Assembly (NCBI RefSeq): GCF_010820565.1
Contig: NZ_JAAIJQ010000005.1
Span: 58,558 to 122,557, forward strand
Direction: 5' to 3'
Length of the DNA stretch: 64,000 nt
DNA from: Thiorhodococcus minor
GTDB taxonomy: Bacteria; Pseudomonadota; Gammaproteobacteria; Chromatiales; Chromatiaceae
How positions within the stretch are numbered: the stretch's first letter is position 1; each line of letters begins with the position of its first letter. The notes below the pieces were generated by a model. The model saw nothing but the letters and a program-made list of their open reading frames with translations. It did not search any database and was not told the DNA's origin. A program made the position numbers and the translations under genes. Shown here piece after piece: positions 8,419 through 16,422 of the stretch.

Positions 8419-9294
8419 ATGATCAATCAACGACCGTTCAGGATCTTCCCGGCGGCGGCTTTGGCCACCGGGCTTCTCATGGCGCCCTTGCATGCCGACG
8501 CCGAGACCGAGGATGCGGATCCCGGGGACCCGCCGATCGAAGACCTCTTCAAGTCCGAGCTGGTGTTTCCCCAAGAGCGGGGCGAGCTCCAGATCGCCAG
8601 CTTCCCAAGCTATCGCGAAGGTCCCGAGGGAAGCGTGGTGTCGGTCCCCATCGGTATCGAATACGGGATCACCGATGCCTTTCAGCTCGAGGTCGAGTGG
8701 GACGCCTATGTCGACGCTGACGGCGATTCCGCCGAGGAATCCGGCTCCGGCCAAGGCAACTTCCAGCTCGGACTCATGTACGCCATGATCGACATCGCGG
8801 GCAGTGGCTTTCATGTCGCGGCCGGCGCTGAGTACGAGATCGCCAGTGGCGACCAGGTGTTCCTGGAGAATGGGAACCGCGCAGACTCCCAGGAGCTTTA
8901 CCTGATATTCGCCAAGGATTTGGCCGAGGCGTCGACAAGCCTCGTCTTCGTCCAGGTCGGTGTCGAGCTGCAGCCGGACCGTCGCGAGGCGGCAACGCTG
9001 GTTGGCGCGCTCCATGACGACCCCGAGATCATGGGGTCCGAGGACGATGACGACGGTGCCCTGGATCCGAATGTCTGGTTCCTGAACCTTGGCGGATACA
9101 CGCCGTTGGGAGAGGCCATCCTGTCTCTGGAGCTCAACCTCTCGGAGGAGGAAGAGGAGCGCTTCGTCACTCCAGGTATCAGTTATCAACCTGGCGGCGG
9201 TCTCGAGCTTGGTCTCGGAGTCGCGCTCGGGCTGACCGAAGAGGCCGATGATTACCAGGTGATCGCCAAGCTGCTCTGGGAATTCGAAGACTGA
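8419..9294 (+). CDS. Outer-membrane beta-barrel protein of unknown substrate
   Basis: 291 residues from ATG 8419, which has AGGAG 12 bases upstream; an ATG 30 bases earlier would put extra residues in front of the signal peptide. After a Sec signal (FPAAALATGLLMAPLHADA) comes a strongly acidic protein of alternating amphipathic strands separated by turns, ending in an aromatic Trp-Glu-Phe segment, as in outer-membrane barrels of the transporter/MetA-like type. The repeated theme GIEYGITDAFQLEVEWD ... GLGVALGLTEEADDYQVIAK is characteristic of such strands. No cysteines or ligand motifs help to name a substrate. It is followed by another exported protein in the same direction. Confidence 0.75.
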   Translation: MINQRPFRIFPAAALATGLLMAPLHADAETEDADPGDPPIEDLFKSELVFPQERGELQIASFPSYREGPEGSVVSVPIGIEYGITDAFQLEVEWDAYVDADGDSAEESGSGQGNFQLGLMYAMIDIAGSGFHVAAGAEYEIASGDQVFLENGNRADSQELYLIFAKDLAEASTSLVFVQVGVELQPDRREAATLVGALHDDPEIMGSEDDDDGALDPNVWFLNLGGYTPLGEAILSLELNLSEEEEERFVTPGISYQPGGGLELGLGVALGLTEEADDYQVIAKLLWEFED

Positions 9295-9382
9295 TGACTC
9301 TGCTCTCTGTGCGGTGGCGTCGATCCCATGATGTCAGGGCCGCGCCGCGTCTCTTTCGCTCCACAAGGGGGGAGGTCTCTCG

Positions 9383-9640
9383 ATGCGACTGCCGTTTTCT
9401 CGGGCTCTGACGTTGCTCGGAATCTCCTGTGCCGTACTCGCGACCGCGAGCGCAAGCACTCAATACAGCGTCTTCTGCGCTAACGATCGGATCGAGATCG
9501 ATTCACGGTCGTTCGAGCAAATGAAGGTGGCTCGGGGGAGCGGTCTCTGCTTGCTGGGGAGCTTCGGCTATCTCTCCGACGCGCAGAGCTTCGCCAAGAA
9601 GAACTTCGGCGGTGCAGGCGCATCTTGCAGCTGCCGCTAG
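9383..9640 (+). CDS. Small secreted cysteine-rich protein
   Basis: 85 residues with a signal peptide (LTLLGISCAVLATASA) and a mature part of about 60 residues containing Cys at the strand FCAND, in GLCLLG and in a C-terminal Cys-Ser-Cys-Arg tail. GGGGGGAGG lies about 8 bases before ATG 9383, a strong ribosome site. The Cys spacing suggests disulfides in the periplasm or outside the cell. No family is recognised. It is same-strand and 88 bp after the outer-membrane protein, so they may be co-expressed. Confidence 0.65.
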   Translation: MRLPFSRALTLLGISCAVLATASASTQYSVFCANDRIEIDSRSFEQMKVARGSGLCLLGSFGYLSDAQSFAKKNFGGAGASCSCR

Positions 9641-9797
9641 CCCGAGATCCGCTCGGGGGCATCCGACGACGGGAAGATGCGGGGGAGGTGGCTGAAACGT
9701 CGGCGATGGTTGCCGGGGAAGCGATGGCCGCTCTTGCATTGGTCATCTCTGATCGCAGGCCGCGAGTCCACTGCCTCCCCGAGCGCTAGGGTATCGG

Positions 9798-10379
9798 TCA
9801 GCCTGGCCGTCCGGCTGTGGTCGCCTCCGGAACCTCGATCAATCGTCCCGTTTTGCAGTCGTAGATGTAGCCATAGACGGGAATGTCGCCTGGAACGAGC
9901 GGGTGGGCCTTGATGCGCTTGACGTCCTCCACCACGCTGGCTGCGTTGTCGCTGATGGTCAGCCAGTTGATGTAGCGTCCCTCAGGTGAGCCTGGTCCCT
10001 CGTCCGTGTTGTGCCAGCCGCTGCCGTCGATGGTGGCTGTTGCGAGGCTGTCCTTGAGCAGGCCGGCCATGATGTCGTTGGTGAAGGTCTCCATTCCGCA
10101 GTCCGTGTGATGCACGACGAACCACTCGCGGGTGCCGAGGAGCTTGTGTGAGATGACGAGCGACCGAATGGCGTCGTCGCTCGCGCGTCCACCGGCGTTG
10201 CGGATGACGTGTGCGTCGCCCTCCGCCAGCCCGGCGTATTTCGCTGGATCCAGGCGTGCGTCCATGCAGGTCAATATGGCGAAGTGTCGGGCCGGGGGCA
10301 TCGGTAGCTGGCCCTTGTCCCCGAAGTCCGCCGCGTAGCGCTCATTCGCGGCTCGCACCGCTTTGAGGGTCTCACTCAT
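9798..10379 (-). CDS. Beta-class carbonic anhydrase
   Basis: Interconverts CO2 and bicarbonate in the cytoplasm. The 193-residue protein carries the zinc motif CMDARLDP (Cys38, with the Asp40-Arg42 dyad) and HHTDCGM (His91, Cys94), the complete beta-class set, plus the conserved VIRNAGGR segment after the first Cys. It is short for the class and resembles the compact archaeal-type (cab-like) branch. The start is set at ATG 10379 because AGGAGGA precedes it by about 4-5 bases; the frame is open upstream but lacks conserved sequence. It lies 209 bp downstream of the DsrC-like gene on the same strand. Confidence 0.92.
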   Translation of the reverse strand: MSETLKAVRAANERYAADFGDKGQLPMPPARHFAILTCMDARLDPAKYAGLAEGDAHVIRNAGGRASDDAIRSLVISHKLLGTREWFVVHHTDCGMETFTNDIMAGLLKDSLATATIDGSGWHNTDEGPGSPEGRYINWLTISDNAASVVEDVKRIKAHPLVPGDIPVYGYIYDCKTGRLIEVPEATTAGRPG

Positions 10380-10588
10380 GTCATCCTCCTCTTCGATCTT
10401 ATGCTCTTCGTGATTGGCGCAGGTCGACTGAGAGGCTGAATACCTGACCCGCGCACTAGAGATTACCCGGTCGTCGAGGATTTGTCTGCAGGTGGAGTGA
10501 CCCAGCCAGGGGGCGCCCAGCTCAGGCCAATCCATTGATTACAATGAGTCGGCCGCTGGAGACCGGGAGCCGACGGCTCTCTTCGGAA

Positions 10589-11230
10589 TCAATGCTCTCC
10601 CTTGGTGCGCAGCAGCCCCGCAAGCCGGTTGCCCTGCTTCTGCGGCCCACCCCGTGGGAAGATCTGGTGGAGGTAGCGGTTGCTGCCGCGCTCGCGCCCC
10701 CAGACCTTCCGGAAGTGGGCGATCATGTCGCGCACTGTCGCCTGCATGCCGGCCCGTGCGAAGCGCTCGCGCAGGAAGCGGATGACTTCCCAGTGCTCGG
10801 CCGTCAGGTCCAGGCCTTCCGCCCTGGCGAGGGCGCGTGCGAAGTCCTCGGACCAGTCGGAGGGGTCGACCAGATAGCCCTCGCTGTCGGTCGAGATGGA
10901 TCGCCCGCCGACCTGAACGGCGCGTGTCGTCATGCTCGGGTAGGCATTGCTCCCGCTCGGGAAGGCCCCCGGCTGACCCAGCGAATCCTGCCCAGATTGC
11001 GTGATCGACCACAGCTCGACCGCGATCTCGCCGGCCAAGCGACCCTCATAGCGCTCCACGCCAGAGACCAGGATCTTGCCGCTGCTCGGCGGCAGGTCGA
11101 AACTTGCGAGACCTGTGCGATCCGTGCGCACGGGGCTCGTCTCGATGCCGTCCGTGTCGAAGCGAAGGGCGACGGGGGTGCGCTTGAGCGGCTCGCGCGT
11201 CACCTTCATGGATACTCTTACTGCGATCAT
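10589..11230 (-). CDS. DsrC/TusE-fold protein with an extra N-terminal domain and no conserved cysteines
   Basis: The C-terminal half (about 104-213) follows the DsrC/TusE pattern: a beta start VGGRSISTDSEGYLVDPSDW, helix motif LTAEHWEVIRFLRE, and a C-terminal arm FPRGGPQKQGNRLAGL. DsrC and TusE normally end in Pro-x-x-Cys-x with a catalytic penultimate Cys; here the chain ends Leu-Leu-Arg-Thr-Lys-Gly-Glu-His and contains no cysteine at all. It therefore cannot carry a persulfide and is more like the regulatory branch of the family. Residues 1-80 form an added beta-rich domain resembling a transthyretin-like fold. GGAGG precedes ATG 11230. It is transcribed divergently from a LysR regulator, its likely controller. 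Confidence 0.8.
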   Translation of the reverse strand: MIAVRVSMKVTREPLKRTPVALRFDTDGIETSPVRTDRTGLASFDLPPSSGKILVSGVERYEGRLAGEIAVELWSITQSGQDSLGQPGAFPSGSNAYPSMTTRAVQVGGRSISTDSEGYLVDPSDWSEDFARALARAEGLDLTAEHWEVIRFLRERFARAGMQATVRDMIAHFRKVWGRERGSNRYLHQIFPRGGPQKQGNRLAGLLRTKGEH

Positions 11231-11418
11231 CTCTTTGCCTCCGCTGGGGTCGACGGATACCGGGCCGCTGTCGGGCGGCCGAATCGGCGACCGATCAGTG
11301 GTAAAACCTCAGGTTCGCTGTCAAGCATAACGTCGGCCGCAACCCTGGAAAAACGAAACTTATCCGCTATTGATATCGGTAATTCCGATAGTTTGGCGGT
11401 GAGCCTGGGCTGACGAGT

Positions 11419-12333
11419 GTGGACATCGAGCAGGTCAAGACTTTTCTGGCCGTTGCCGCTAACGGCAGCTTTCTCGAGGCGGCCAGCCGCGTGCACGTCA
11501 CCCAGTCGACGGTGAGCGCCCGCATTCGAAACCTGGAGCAAGCGCTCGGCGCGCGTCTCTTCTCGCGCAATCGCTCGGGGGCAAGGCTGACGCCCGCCGG
11601 CGAGCGTTTCTTGCGCCATGCCAAGACCCTGGTGCTGACCTTCGAGCAGGCGCGTCACGATGTGGGCTTGCCCAGCCGCTACCGCGGCAGCTTGACGATT
11701 GGTGCGCGGATTGCCCTGTGGGATGACCTGCTGCCGCGCTGGGCTGGGCGCATGCGCAAGGTGGCACCGGATATCTCGCTCAATACCGAGATCGGTTTCG
11801 AAGACGATCTGATGCGGCGTGTGATTGCGGGAACGATCGACCTGGCGCTGATGTACAGCCCTCAGCAAGGGGCGGGTCTCGAAGTCGAGTATCTGTTCGA
11901 CGAGACCCTTGTGCTGGTCGGCAGCGAGCCGGATCGGGAGCTGCCTGACGAGGGCTATGTCTATGTCGACTGGGGCCCCACCTTCTACACACAGCATCGC
12001 AAGGTCTTCCCGGGCCTCGAGCGGCCTGCCCAGACGGCCAATATCGGCTGGCTTGGGCTGCAGCTGATTCTCGCGAACGGCGGCAGCTGTTTCGTCCCCG
12101 AGCGGGTGGCTGCCTCCTATCTGCGGGGCGGCTGTCTGTTCCGCGTCCGCGGCGTTCAGACGTTGCGGCTGCCAGCCTATGTCGTCTACTCGACCGAGAT
12201 CGATTCGGCTGTGCTCGATAAGGCCTTGGGAGAGCTGCGCGCGCTGATCGGTGAAGGTGCGGGTACCGGGCTCGGGCCTCGTCGCTCGCGCGAAGACGTG
12301 GGCTCGGGCGGGGACGCGGAGCGCTTCGGGTGA
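11419..12333 (+). CDS. LysR-family transcriptional regulator
   Basis: 304 residues from a GTG start. Residues 1-60 form the LysR winged helix-turn-helix (FLEAASRVHVTQSTVSARIR, then LEQALGARLFSRNR), and the rest is the periplasmic-binding-like effector domain, including the typical late motif NGGSCFVPERVA. It sits divergently to the DsrC-like gene with 188 bp between the starts, the arrangement in which LysR proteins usually regulate the neighbour. The effector is unknown. Confidence 0.9.
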   Translation: MDIEQVKTFLAVAANGSFLEAASRVHVTQSTVSARIRNLEQALGARLFSRNRSGARLTPAGERFLRHAKTLVLTFEQARHDVGLPSRYRGSLTIGARIALWDDLLPRWAGRMRKVAPDISLNTEIGFEDDLMRRVIAGTIDLALMYSPQQGAGLEVEYLFDETLVLVGSEPDRELPDEGYVYVDWGPTFYTQHRKVFPGLERPAQTANIGWLGLQLILANGGSCFVPERVAASYLRGGCLFRVRGVQTLRLPAYVVYSTEIDSAVLDKALGELRALIGEGAGTGLGPRRSREDVGSGGDAERFG

Positions 12334-12556
12334 AGTCCTCGTCCGCGACGCTTGGACGGGACGCTTTGTAACAGCGGATGAATCGAGCTAGAGTCTGACC
12401 GGGATGCTTGGATTCTCGCCTGTTGCAGATGGGGTGCCGTCTCCGATCCGCCGCGCGATTCCCGCGTCATGAGCGCTGCCCGCCGTTTTCTCGTCCCTCG
12501 TTTCACCCTGGCGCGGACGATTGCCGTCCGGGCCTGTTTCTTGTTGAGGAGCCAGA

Positions 12557-13597
12557 ATGAGCCAGTCGGCGCCCTTGCGCACAATGCCAGCGGATTCGAC
12601 AGAGGCGGGTCGGGGGCTCGTGGATCGTTTCGGTCGGCGCATCACCTATGCGCGTCTGTCCGTCACGGATCGCTGCGACCTGCGCTGCGTCTACTGTATG
12701 TCCGAGCAAATGACCTTCCTGCCGCGCAGTCAGCTCCTGACGCTGGAAGAGATGGCGCGGCTCGGGCGCTGTTTCAGCGAGCTTGGGGTCAGCAAGCTGC
12801 GTGTGACCGGAGGCGAGCCCCTTGTGCGTCCAAACGTCCTTTGGCTGTTCGAGCGGCTCGGCGAGCTTGCGGGGATTCGCGATCTGACGCTCACCACCAA
12901 CGGGACGCTGCTTGGACGCTATGCGAAGTCACTCAAGGACGCTGGTGTCACGCGCGTCAACATCAGCCTCGACACCCTCAGCCCCGACCGCTTCCGCCGC
13001 ATCACCCGCGTCGGGCGCATCGAGCGGACGCTCGCGGGGATCGACGCGGCGCTGCGCGTTGGCTTCCGTCGCATCAAGCTGAATGCCGTGGTGCTGAAGA
13101 ATCGGAACCACGACGAGGTCGTGGAGCTGGTCCGTTTCGCGATCGCGCGCGGGGTCGACATCAGCTTCATCGAGGAGATGCCGCTAGGGGTGATTGGCGA
13201 GCACGATCGGGCGGAGGCCTACTACTCGAGCGACGCCATTCGTCGCGACCTCGCCGAGCATTTCGATCTGGTGCCGAGCATCGATCGCACCGGCGGTCCC
13301 TCGCATTACTACAACATCGCCGGAGAAGAGACCCGGGTTGGCTTCATCTCGCCCCATGGCCACAACTTCTGCGGCGACTGCAATCGGGTGCGTGTCACGG
13401 CCCAAGGGCGACTCCTGCTCTGTCTTGGGCAAGAGCATTCAGCAGACCTGCGTCGCGTCCTGCGCGCTCATCCGACGGATGACGAGCGGGCTCGGCAGGC
13501 GATTCTCGCCGCCATGGCCCTCAAGCCTCGGGGGCATGAATTCGATCTGGGCGCGGAGCCTGTGGTCTTCCGGTACATGAATTCCACTGGGGGGTGA
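12557..13597 (+). CDS. moaA: GTP 3',8-cyclase MoaA (molybdenum cofactor synthesis)
   Basis: Radical-SAM enzyme that converts GTP to the first molybdopterin precursor. The N-terminal cluster motif is C40-DLR-C44-VY-C47. The second [4Fe-4S] site is C-terminal (FCGDCNRVR, with a further Cys in LLLCLGQ). The chain ends in the conserved Gly-Gly tail (NSTGG) needed for function. 346 residues, normal for MoaA. GAGGAG lies 7 bases before ATG 12557. It is isolated from other mo genes here; the molybdoenzyme at 19.6 kb is a possible customer of the cofactor. Confidence 0.95.
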   Translation: MSQSAPLRTMPADSTEAGRGLVDRFGRRITYARLSVTDRCDLRCVYCMSEQMTFLPRSQLLTLEEMARLGRCFSELGVSKLRVTGGEPLVRPNVLWLFERLGELAGIRDLTLTTNGTLLGRYAKSLKDAGVTRVNISLDTLSPDRFRRITRVGRIERTLAGIDAALRVGFRRIKLNAVVLKNRNHDEVVELVRFAIARGVDISFIEEMPLGVIGEHDRAEAYYSSDAIRRDLAEHFDLVPSIDRTGGPSHYYNIAGEETRVGFISPHGHNFCGDCNRVRVTAQGRLLLCLGQEHSADLRRVLRAHPTDDERARQAILAAMALKPRGHEFDLGAEPVVFRYMNSTGG

Positions 13598-13810
13598 GCC
13601 TGCACTCGGTCGATTCGGCCGGGCGGCCACCAGGCGGTAGAGCGACATGCTCGCGGTGCACGTCGAGCGCTCTCGGAGCTTGCAAGCGCAGCCCGCTGCC
13701 GTCGACCGCCAAGAGGCGGTCTCTGGCTTGCGGCGCAATGGTGGGGGTATTTGCTGGCCGAACGGACTGCGAACCGCGCTCCCGCAAGAAAAGACGCGGG
13801 TGCGGGGCGT

Positions 13811-13978
13811 CTACAAGGTCATTGCGACGGCGCTCAGGGTGACGACGGCACCGAGCGAGATGTAGCCGAGCGCGGAAGCGACCTTGCGGGCGACGGTGCG
13901 GCGTGCTGCGGCGATACGATTGTGCTCACGCAAACGGTTGCGGATGACGGTGATCTGATCAATCTGACTCGGGTCCAT
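13811..13978 (-). CDS. Small single-pass membrane protein
   Basis: A 55-residue frame from ATG 13978, preceded by AGGAGG at about 7 bases. It has a basic, helical N-terminal half rich in Arg and one C-terminal hydrophobic segment (ALGYISLGAVVTLSAVAM), so an N-in tail-anchored topology is likely. No family is recognised. The support is the ribosome site and the coherent membrane helix; it lies in a 1.1-kb stretch otherwise without genes. Confidence 0.5.
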   Translation of the reverse strand: MDPSQIDQITVIRNRLREHNRIAAARRTVARKVASALGYISLGAVVTLSAVAMTL

Positions 13979-14761
13979 GGAAGGCCTCCTGCTGGACGAT
14001 TTCGAAGCATATCCCAGACTGCAGCTCTTCAACTCTTCGTCGACTGCCGCTATCCATGCCTTCTTGAAAGGGAGCTCCGGCTCCGATTCAACGAGCCTGG
14101 TCTGCTCTTCCCCTTCAGAGAGAAGCGCCGCGCACCTTCACGGAGTGGCTACGCGCAGCGAGATCCTGACTTCAAATTCAGTGGAAATACTCAGATAGAA
14201 AGTATCGTTCGGATTTTGGCGACTGGCAAGAAAGTGTGAGCAATATCACGCTTCTGCGGGTCATTGCTCGGACTAAAGAAGGGCCGAGTGGTCTGGGCGC
14301 CTGATAGCGAAAGAACACGATAAGTGTATATTTGCGTCCCTCCCAGACGATTCCGGATCCGCCCGCGGCCGGGCTTCTCCCGCGCGCACTGAGTCGTTCC
14401 CATCTCTTCAGGGTCATACAAGCGGCTGGCCAGCAGGCGCGCGTCGCGGGCACTGGATGCCGTCGCGGGCTTCACCCGGCGGGTGAGCCAGCAGGCACCC
14501 CCGATCTTGAAAGCGACCAAGGCGTTGCACGAAGCGAGAAGCGGTCAATTGCCGGATCTAGGCTCAGGAGCGGGCGCTGCCGGGAGATCGCTCGCAAGGC
14601 CGTCGGAGAACGCCGTAAGCCATGCGCTCCACGTGGTAATTGCTGGATCTCAATTCTTATTGGATTAGAAGTTAATAATGTAGTGAACCGTTAAATTTCC
14701 GTTAAGCGTCGTGCCGGGTCCCGATCGAGGACCCGTGCGCCCGAGAGGAGCTGTACATCAG
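13979..14761. other. 783-bp gap with a degenerate repeat
   Basis: The open frames here are broken or biased and none has a credible start. The right half (14471-14565) resembles the end of the inverted-repeat element at 54115-54359. The stretch 14640-14705 is distinctly AT-richer than its surroundings and precedes the DUF2333 gene, so it may hold that gene's promoter; no clear box pair can be fixed. Confidence 0.4.
14471..14565. repeat. Partial copy of the CTAGATCCGG inverted-repeat element
   Basis: The end AGCGGTCAATTGCCGGATCT followed by AGG matches the right terminus of the 245-bp element at 54115-54359, and GCGGGTGAGCCAGCAG matches its interior. The opposite terminus is not found, so this copy is decayed. 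Confidence 0.55.
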
Positions 14762-15811
14762 ATGACTGAGCGCCGAGCCGCCCCGAATCCACCCTCTTTT
14801 CCGCCACCTGAGGCGCCCAGCTCGGCCGCCACCTGGCTGAAACGCGCCCTGGTCGCCATTGCCTCGATAGCCGGACTCTACCTGCTGGTGGTGCTTGCGC
14901 TTGCCTACTATTGGTGCCACCAGCCGGCCACCTTCGAGATCGCCGAGGTCTTGCCTGAGGGGGCCGTGCAGGCGGATGGCGCCCCGGCGCCCGGCAGCGC
15001 GCTGGTCACGGCGGTGGTCGGGATCGGCGAGACCCTGCTCGATAAGCCAGGCGGCTTCCTGCACAACGACGTCGTGCCGCCCGGCGCCTTTCTGGACAAC
15101 TGCCCGAGCTGGGAGTGCGGCGCCCTGATGGCCGTCAAGGATTCCGTGCGCTCGCTGCGCAACGATTTCAGCCGCTCGCAGAGCCAGTCGTTCGAGGACG
15201 ACGACGTCAAGCGTGCCGACCTTCAGTTCGCGATCGATCCGAAATCCTGGCTCTTCCCCGCGGCCGAGGACGAGTACAGGCAGGGTATCGATGCCCTCAA
15301 GCGCTATCGCGAGAAGCTCATGGCGAGCCCTCAGAGCGGCAACCTCTTCCACGCGCGCGCCGACAACCTGGCGGACTACCTCAACGTCATCGAGAAGCGG
15401 CTCGGCCATCAGGGGAGTCGGCTGAGCTCCAGTGTCGCGGATCCCGTGCTCACCCAGGCGCTCGCGCCCAAGCAGGCCGAGGGGGAGGTTGGGACGGAAG
15501 CGCCAAAGACGCCCTGGGACGAGGTCGATGACGTCTTCTACTGTACGCGCGGCTACAGCTGGGCCTTGCTGCACATCATGCAGGCGATTCAGCTCGACTT
15601 CAGGGATACGATCGAGGCCAAGAACGCCGAAGCCCTCCTGAGCCAGATCATTCGAGACCTCCAGGGCGCCACCCGCGCCATGTCGAGCCCGATCATTCTC
15701 AATGGCGACGGCTACGGGGTGCTCGCCAACCATTCGCTCACCATCGCTTCCTACGTCTCACGGGTGAACGCGTCCGTGCTGGACCTGAAGATTCTGTTGA
15801 AAGACGGCTAA
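14762..15811 (+). CDS. DUF2333 family membrane-anchored protein
   Basis: 349 residues: a proline-rich cytoplasmic tail, one membrane helix at about 27-49 (ALVAIASIAGLYLLVVLALAY) and a large, mostly helical periplasmic domain. The motif YYWCHQP directly after the helix and the phrase KPGGFLHNDVVPPGAFLDNC are typical of DUF2333, a family of unknown function in gammaproteobacteria. GAGGAG lies about 12 bases before ATG 14762; an in-frame ATG at 14711 adds 17 residues without conservation. It is monocistronic. Confidence 0.8.
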   Translation: MTERRAAPNPPSFPPPEAPSSAATWLKRALVAIASIAGLYLLVVLALAYYWCHQPATFEIAEVLPEGAVQADGAPAPGSALVTAVVGIGETLLDKPGGFLHNDVVPPGAFLDNCPSWECGALMAVKDSVRSLRNDFSRSQSQSFEDDDVKRADLQFAIDPKSWLFPAAEDEYRQGIDALKRYREKLMASPQSGNLFHARADNLADYLNVIEKRLGHQGSRLSSSVADPVLTQALAPKQAEGEVGTEAPKTPWDEVDDVFYCTRGYSWALLHIMQAIQLDFRDTIEAKNAEALLSQIIRDLQGATRAMSSPIILNGDGYGVLANHSLTIASYVSRVNASVLDLKILLKDG

Positions 15812-15844
15812 GGCGATTTCTGGCCTTGGTCACCAGTCGGGCCG

Positions 15845-16079
15845 GTAGGGTGGACGAGCGAGAGAGACTGTGAAGACATTCTGCGTAGGTTGGGCTGAGG
15901 TACGAAGCCCAACATGGCGGCTAGCCTAACGCTTTCATTGTTGGCCCCCCTGCGTCGGCCCAACCTACACCAATCTGCGATCTTCGCGGTGCGCTTGGAT
16001 GACGCTCACAGTCTCGAGAGCGAAGTCCACCGAATCCCGCGCAGGGATTGGTGGACTGCGCTGCGCTTGTCCACCCTGC
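15845..16079. repeat. GTGGAC palindromic repeat (copy 4), split by a 150-bp insertion
   Basis: Left part GTAGGGTGGACGAGCGAGAG (15845-15864); the right part resumes at 16015 with CGAGAGCGAAGTCCACCG and ends CTTGTCCACCCTGC. Removing the insert and one 6-bp duplicate restores exactly the junction GACGAGCGAGAGCGAAGTCC seen in copy 1 at 4.7 kb. Confidence 0.85.
15865..16014. mobile_element. 150-bp non-autonomous inverted-repeat element with 6-bp target duplication
   Basis: The ends are AGACTGTGA (15865-15873) and its exact reverse complement TCACAGTCT (16006-16014). The flanking hexamer CGAGAG occurs on both sides (15859-15864 and 16015-16020), a target-site duplication. The interior carries a GTTGGGC/GCCCAAC palindrome and no coding frame. 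This is the structure of a MITE moved by a transposase in trans. Confidence 0.8.
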
Positions 16080-16099
16080 GGGAGACAACTGGCCGAAAC

Positions 16100-16262
16100 G
16101 ATGATCGACGCCCGATTTCTCGCAATCTTCCGACCAGCCTTTCACACTCAGAAAATGCGTGACGGGATGAGGGCAGGATGCGCTCCGCCGGTCATTTTTC
16201 CCGCCTACGCCCCAGGATCGCCCGCAAGCGACTGGTAGGAGGATTCGAGGCATTCGCCGAAA
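16100..16262. repeat. Intergenic repeat, inverted relative of 63597-63827
   Basis: Read on the minus strand this follows the right-hand copy closely: shared blocks include ACCAGCCTTT, AAATGCGTGACGGGATG, GGGCAGGATGC, CTCCGCCGGT and CCCCAGGATCGCCCGCAA. It lacks the extra REP hairpin present at 63.6 kb. With the two elements before it, it fills the 611-bp gap between DUF2333 and lpxD. Confidence 0.75.
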
Positions 16263-16422
16263 TCCCTAGCGTTCGGAGGATCGCGCTGGCTTGGACGCGC
16301 TGCCGCGGGGCGACCCCAGCGCAGACCGCAGGGCGGGTGGAGCCAGGGGCCGAGTCCCTGGCTCCTTCCCGTCTTCCGCGCGATGCGCCGACGTTGCCTG
16401 CAATCCTGGCCCCGCGTGCGGC

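Noticed and set aside
10535..11413. 292-residue plus-strand frame opposite the DsrC-like gene
   Set aside because: The minus strand has a recognisable DsrC domain and a good ribosome site; the plus frame has no family and overlaps the divergent promoter.
12334..12556. Molybdenum cofactor riboswitch upstream of moaA
   Set aside because: I could not recognise the conserved core of the Moco RNA motif in this 223-bp region by eye; a covariance search would be needed.
14332..14694. 120-residue frame in the 13.6-14.7 kb gap
   Set aside because: It crosses a decayed repeat and AT-rich sequence, with Arg/Gly/Pro composition and no ribosome site.
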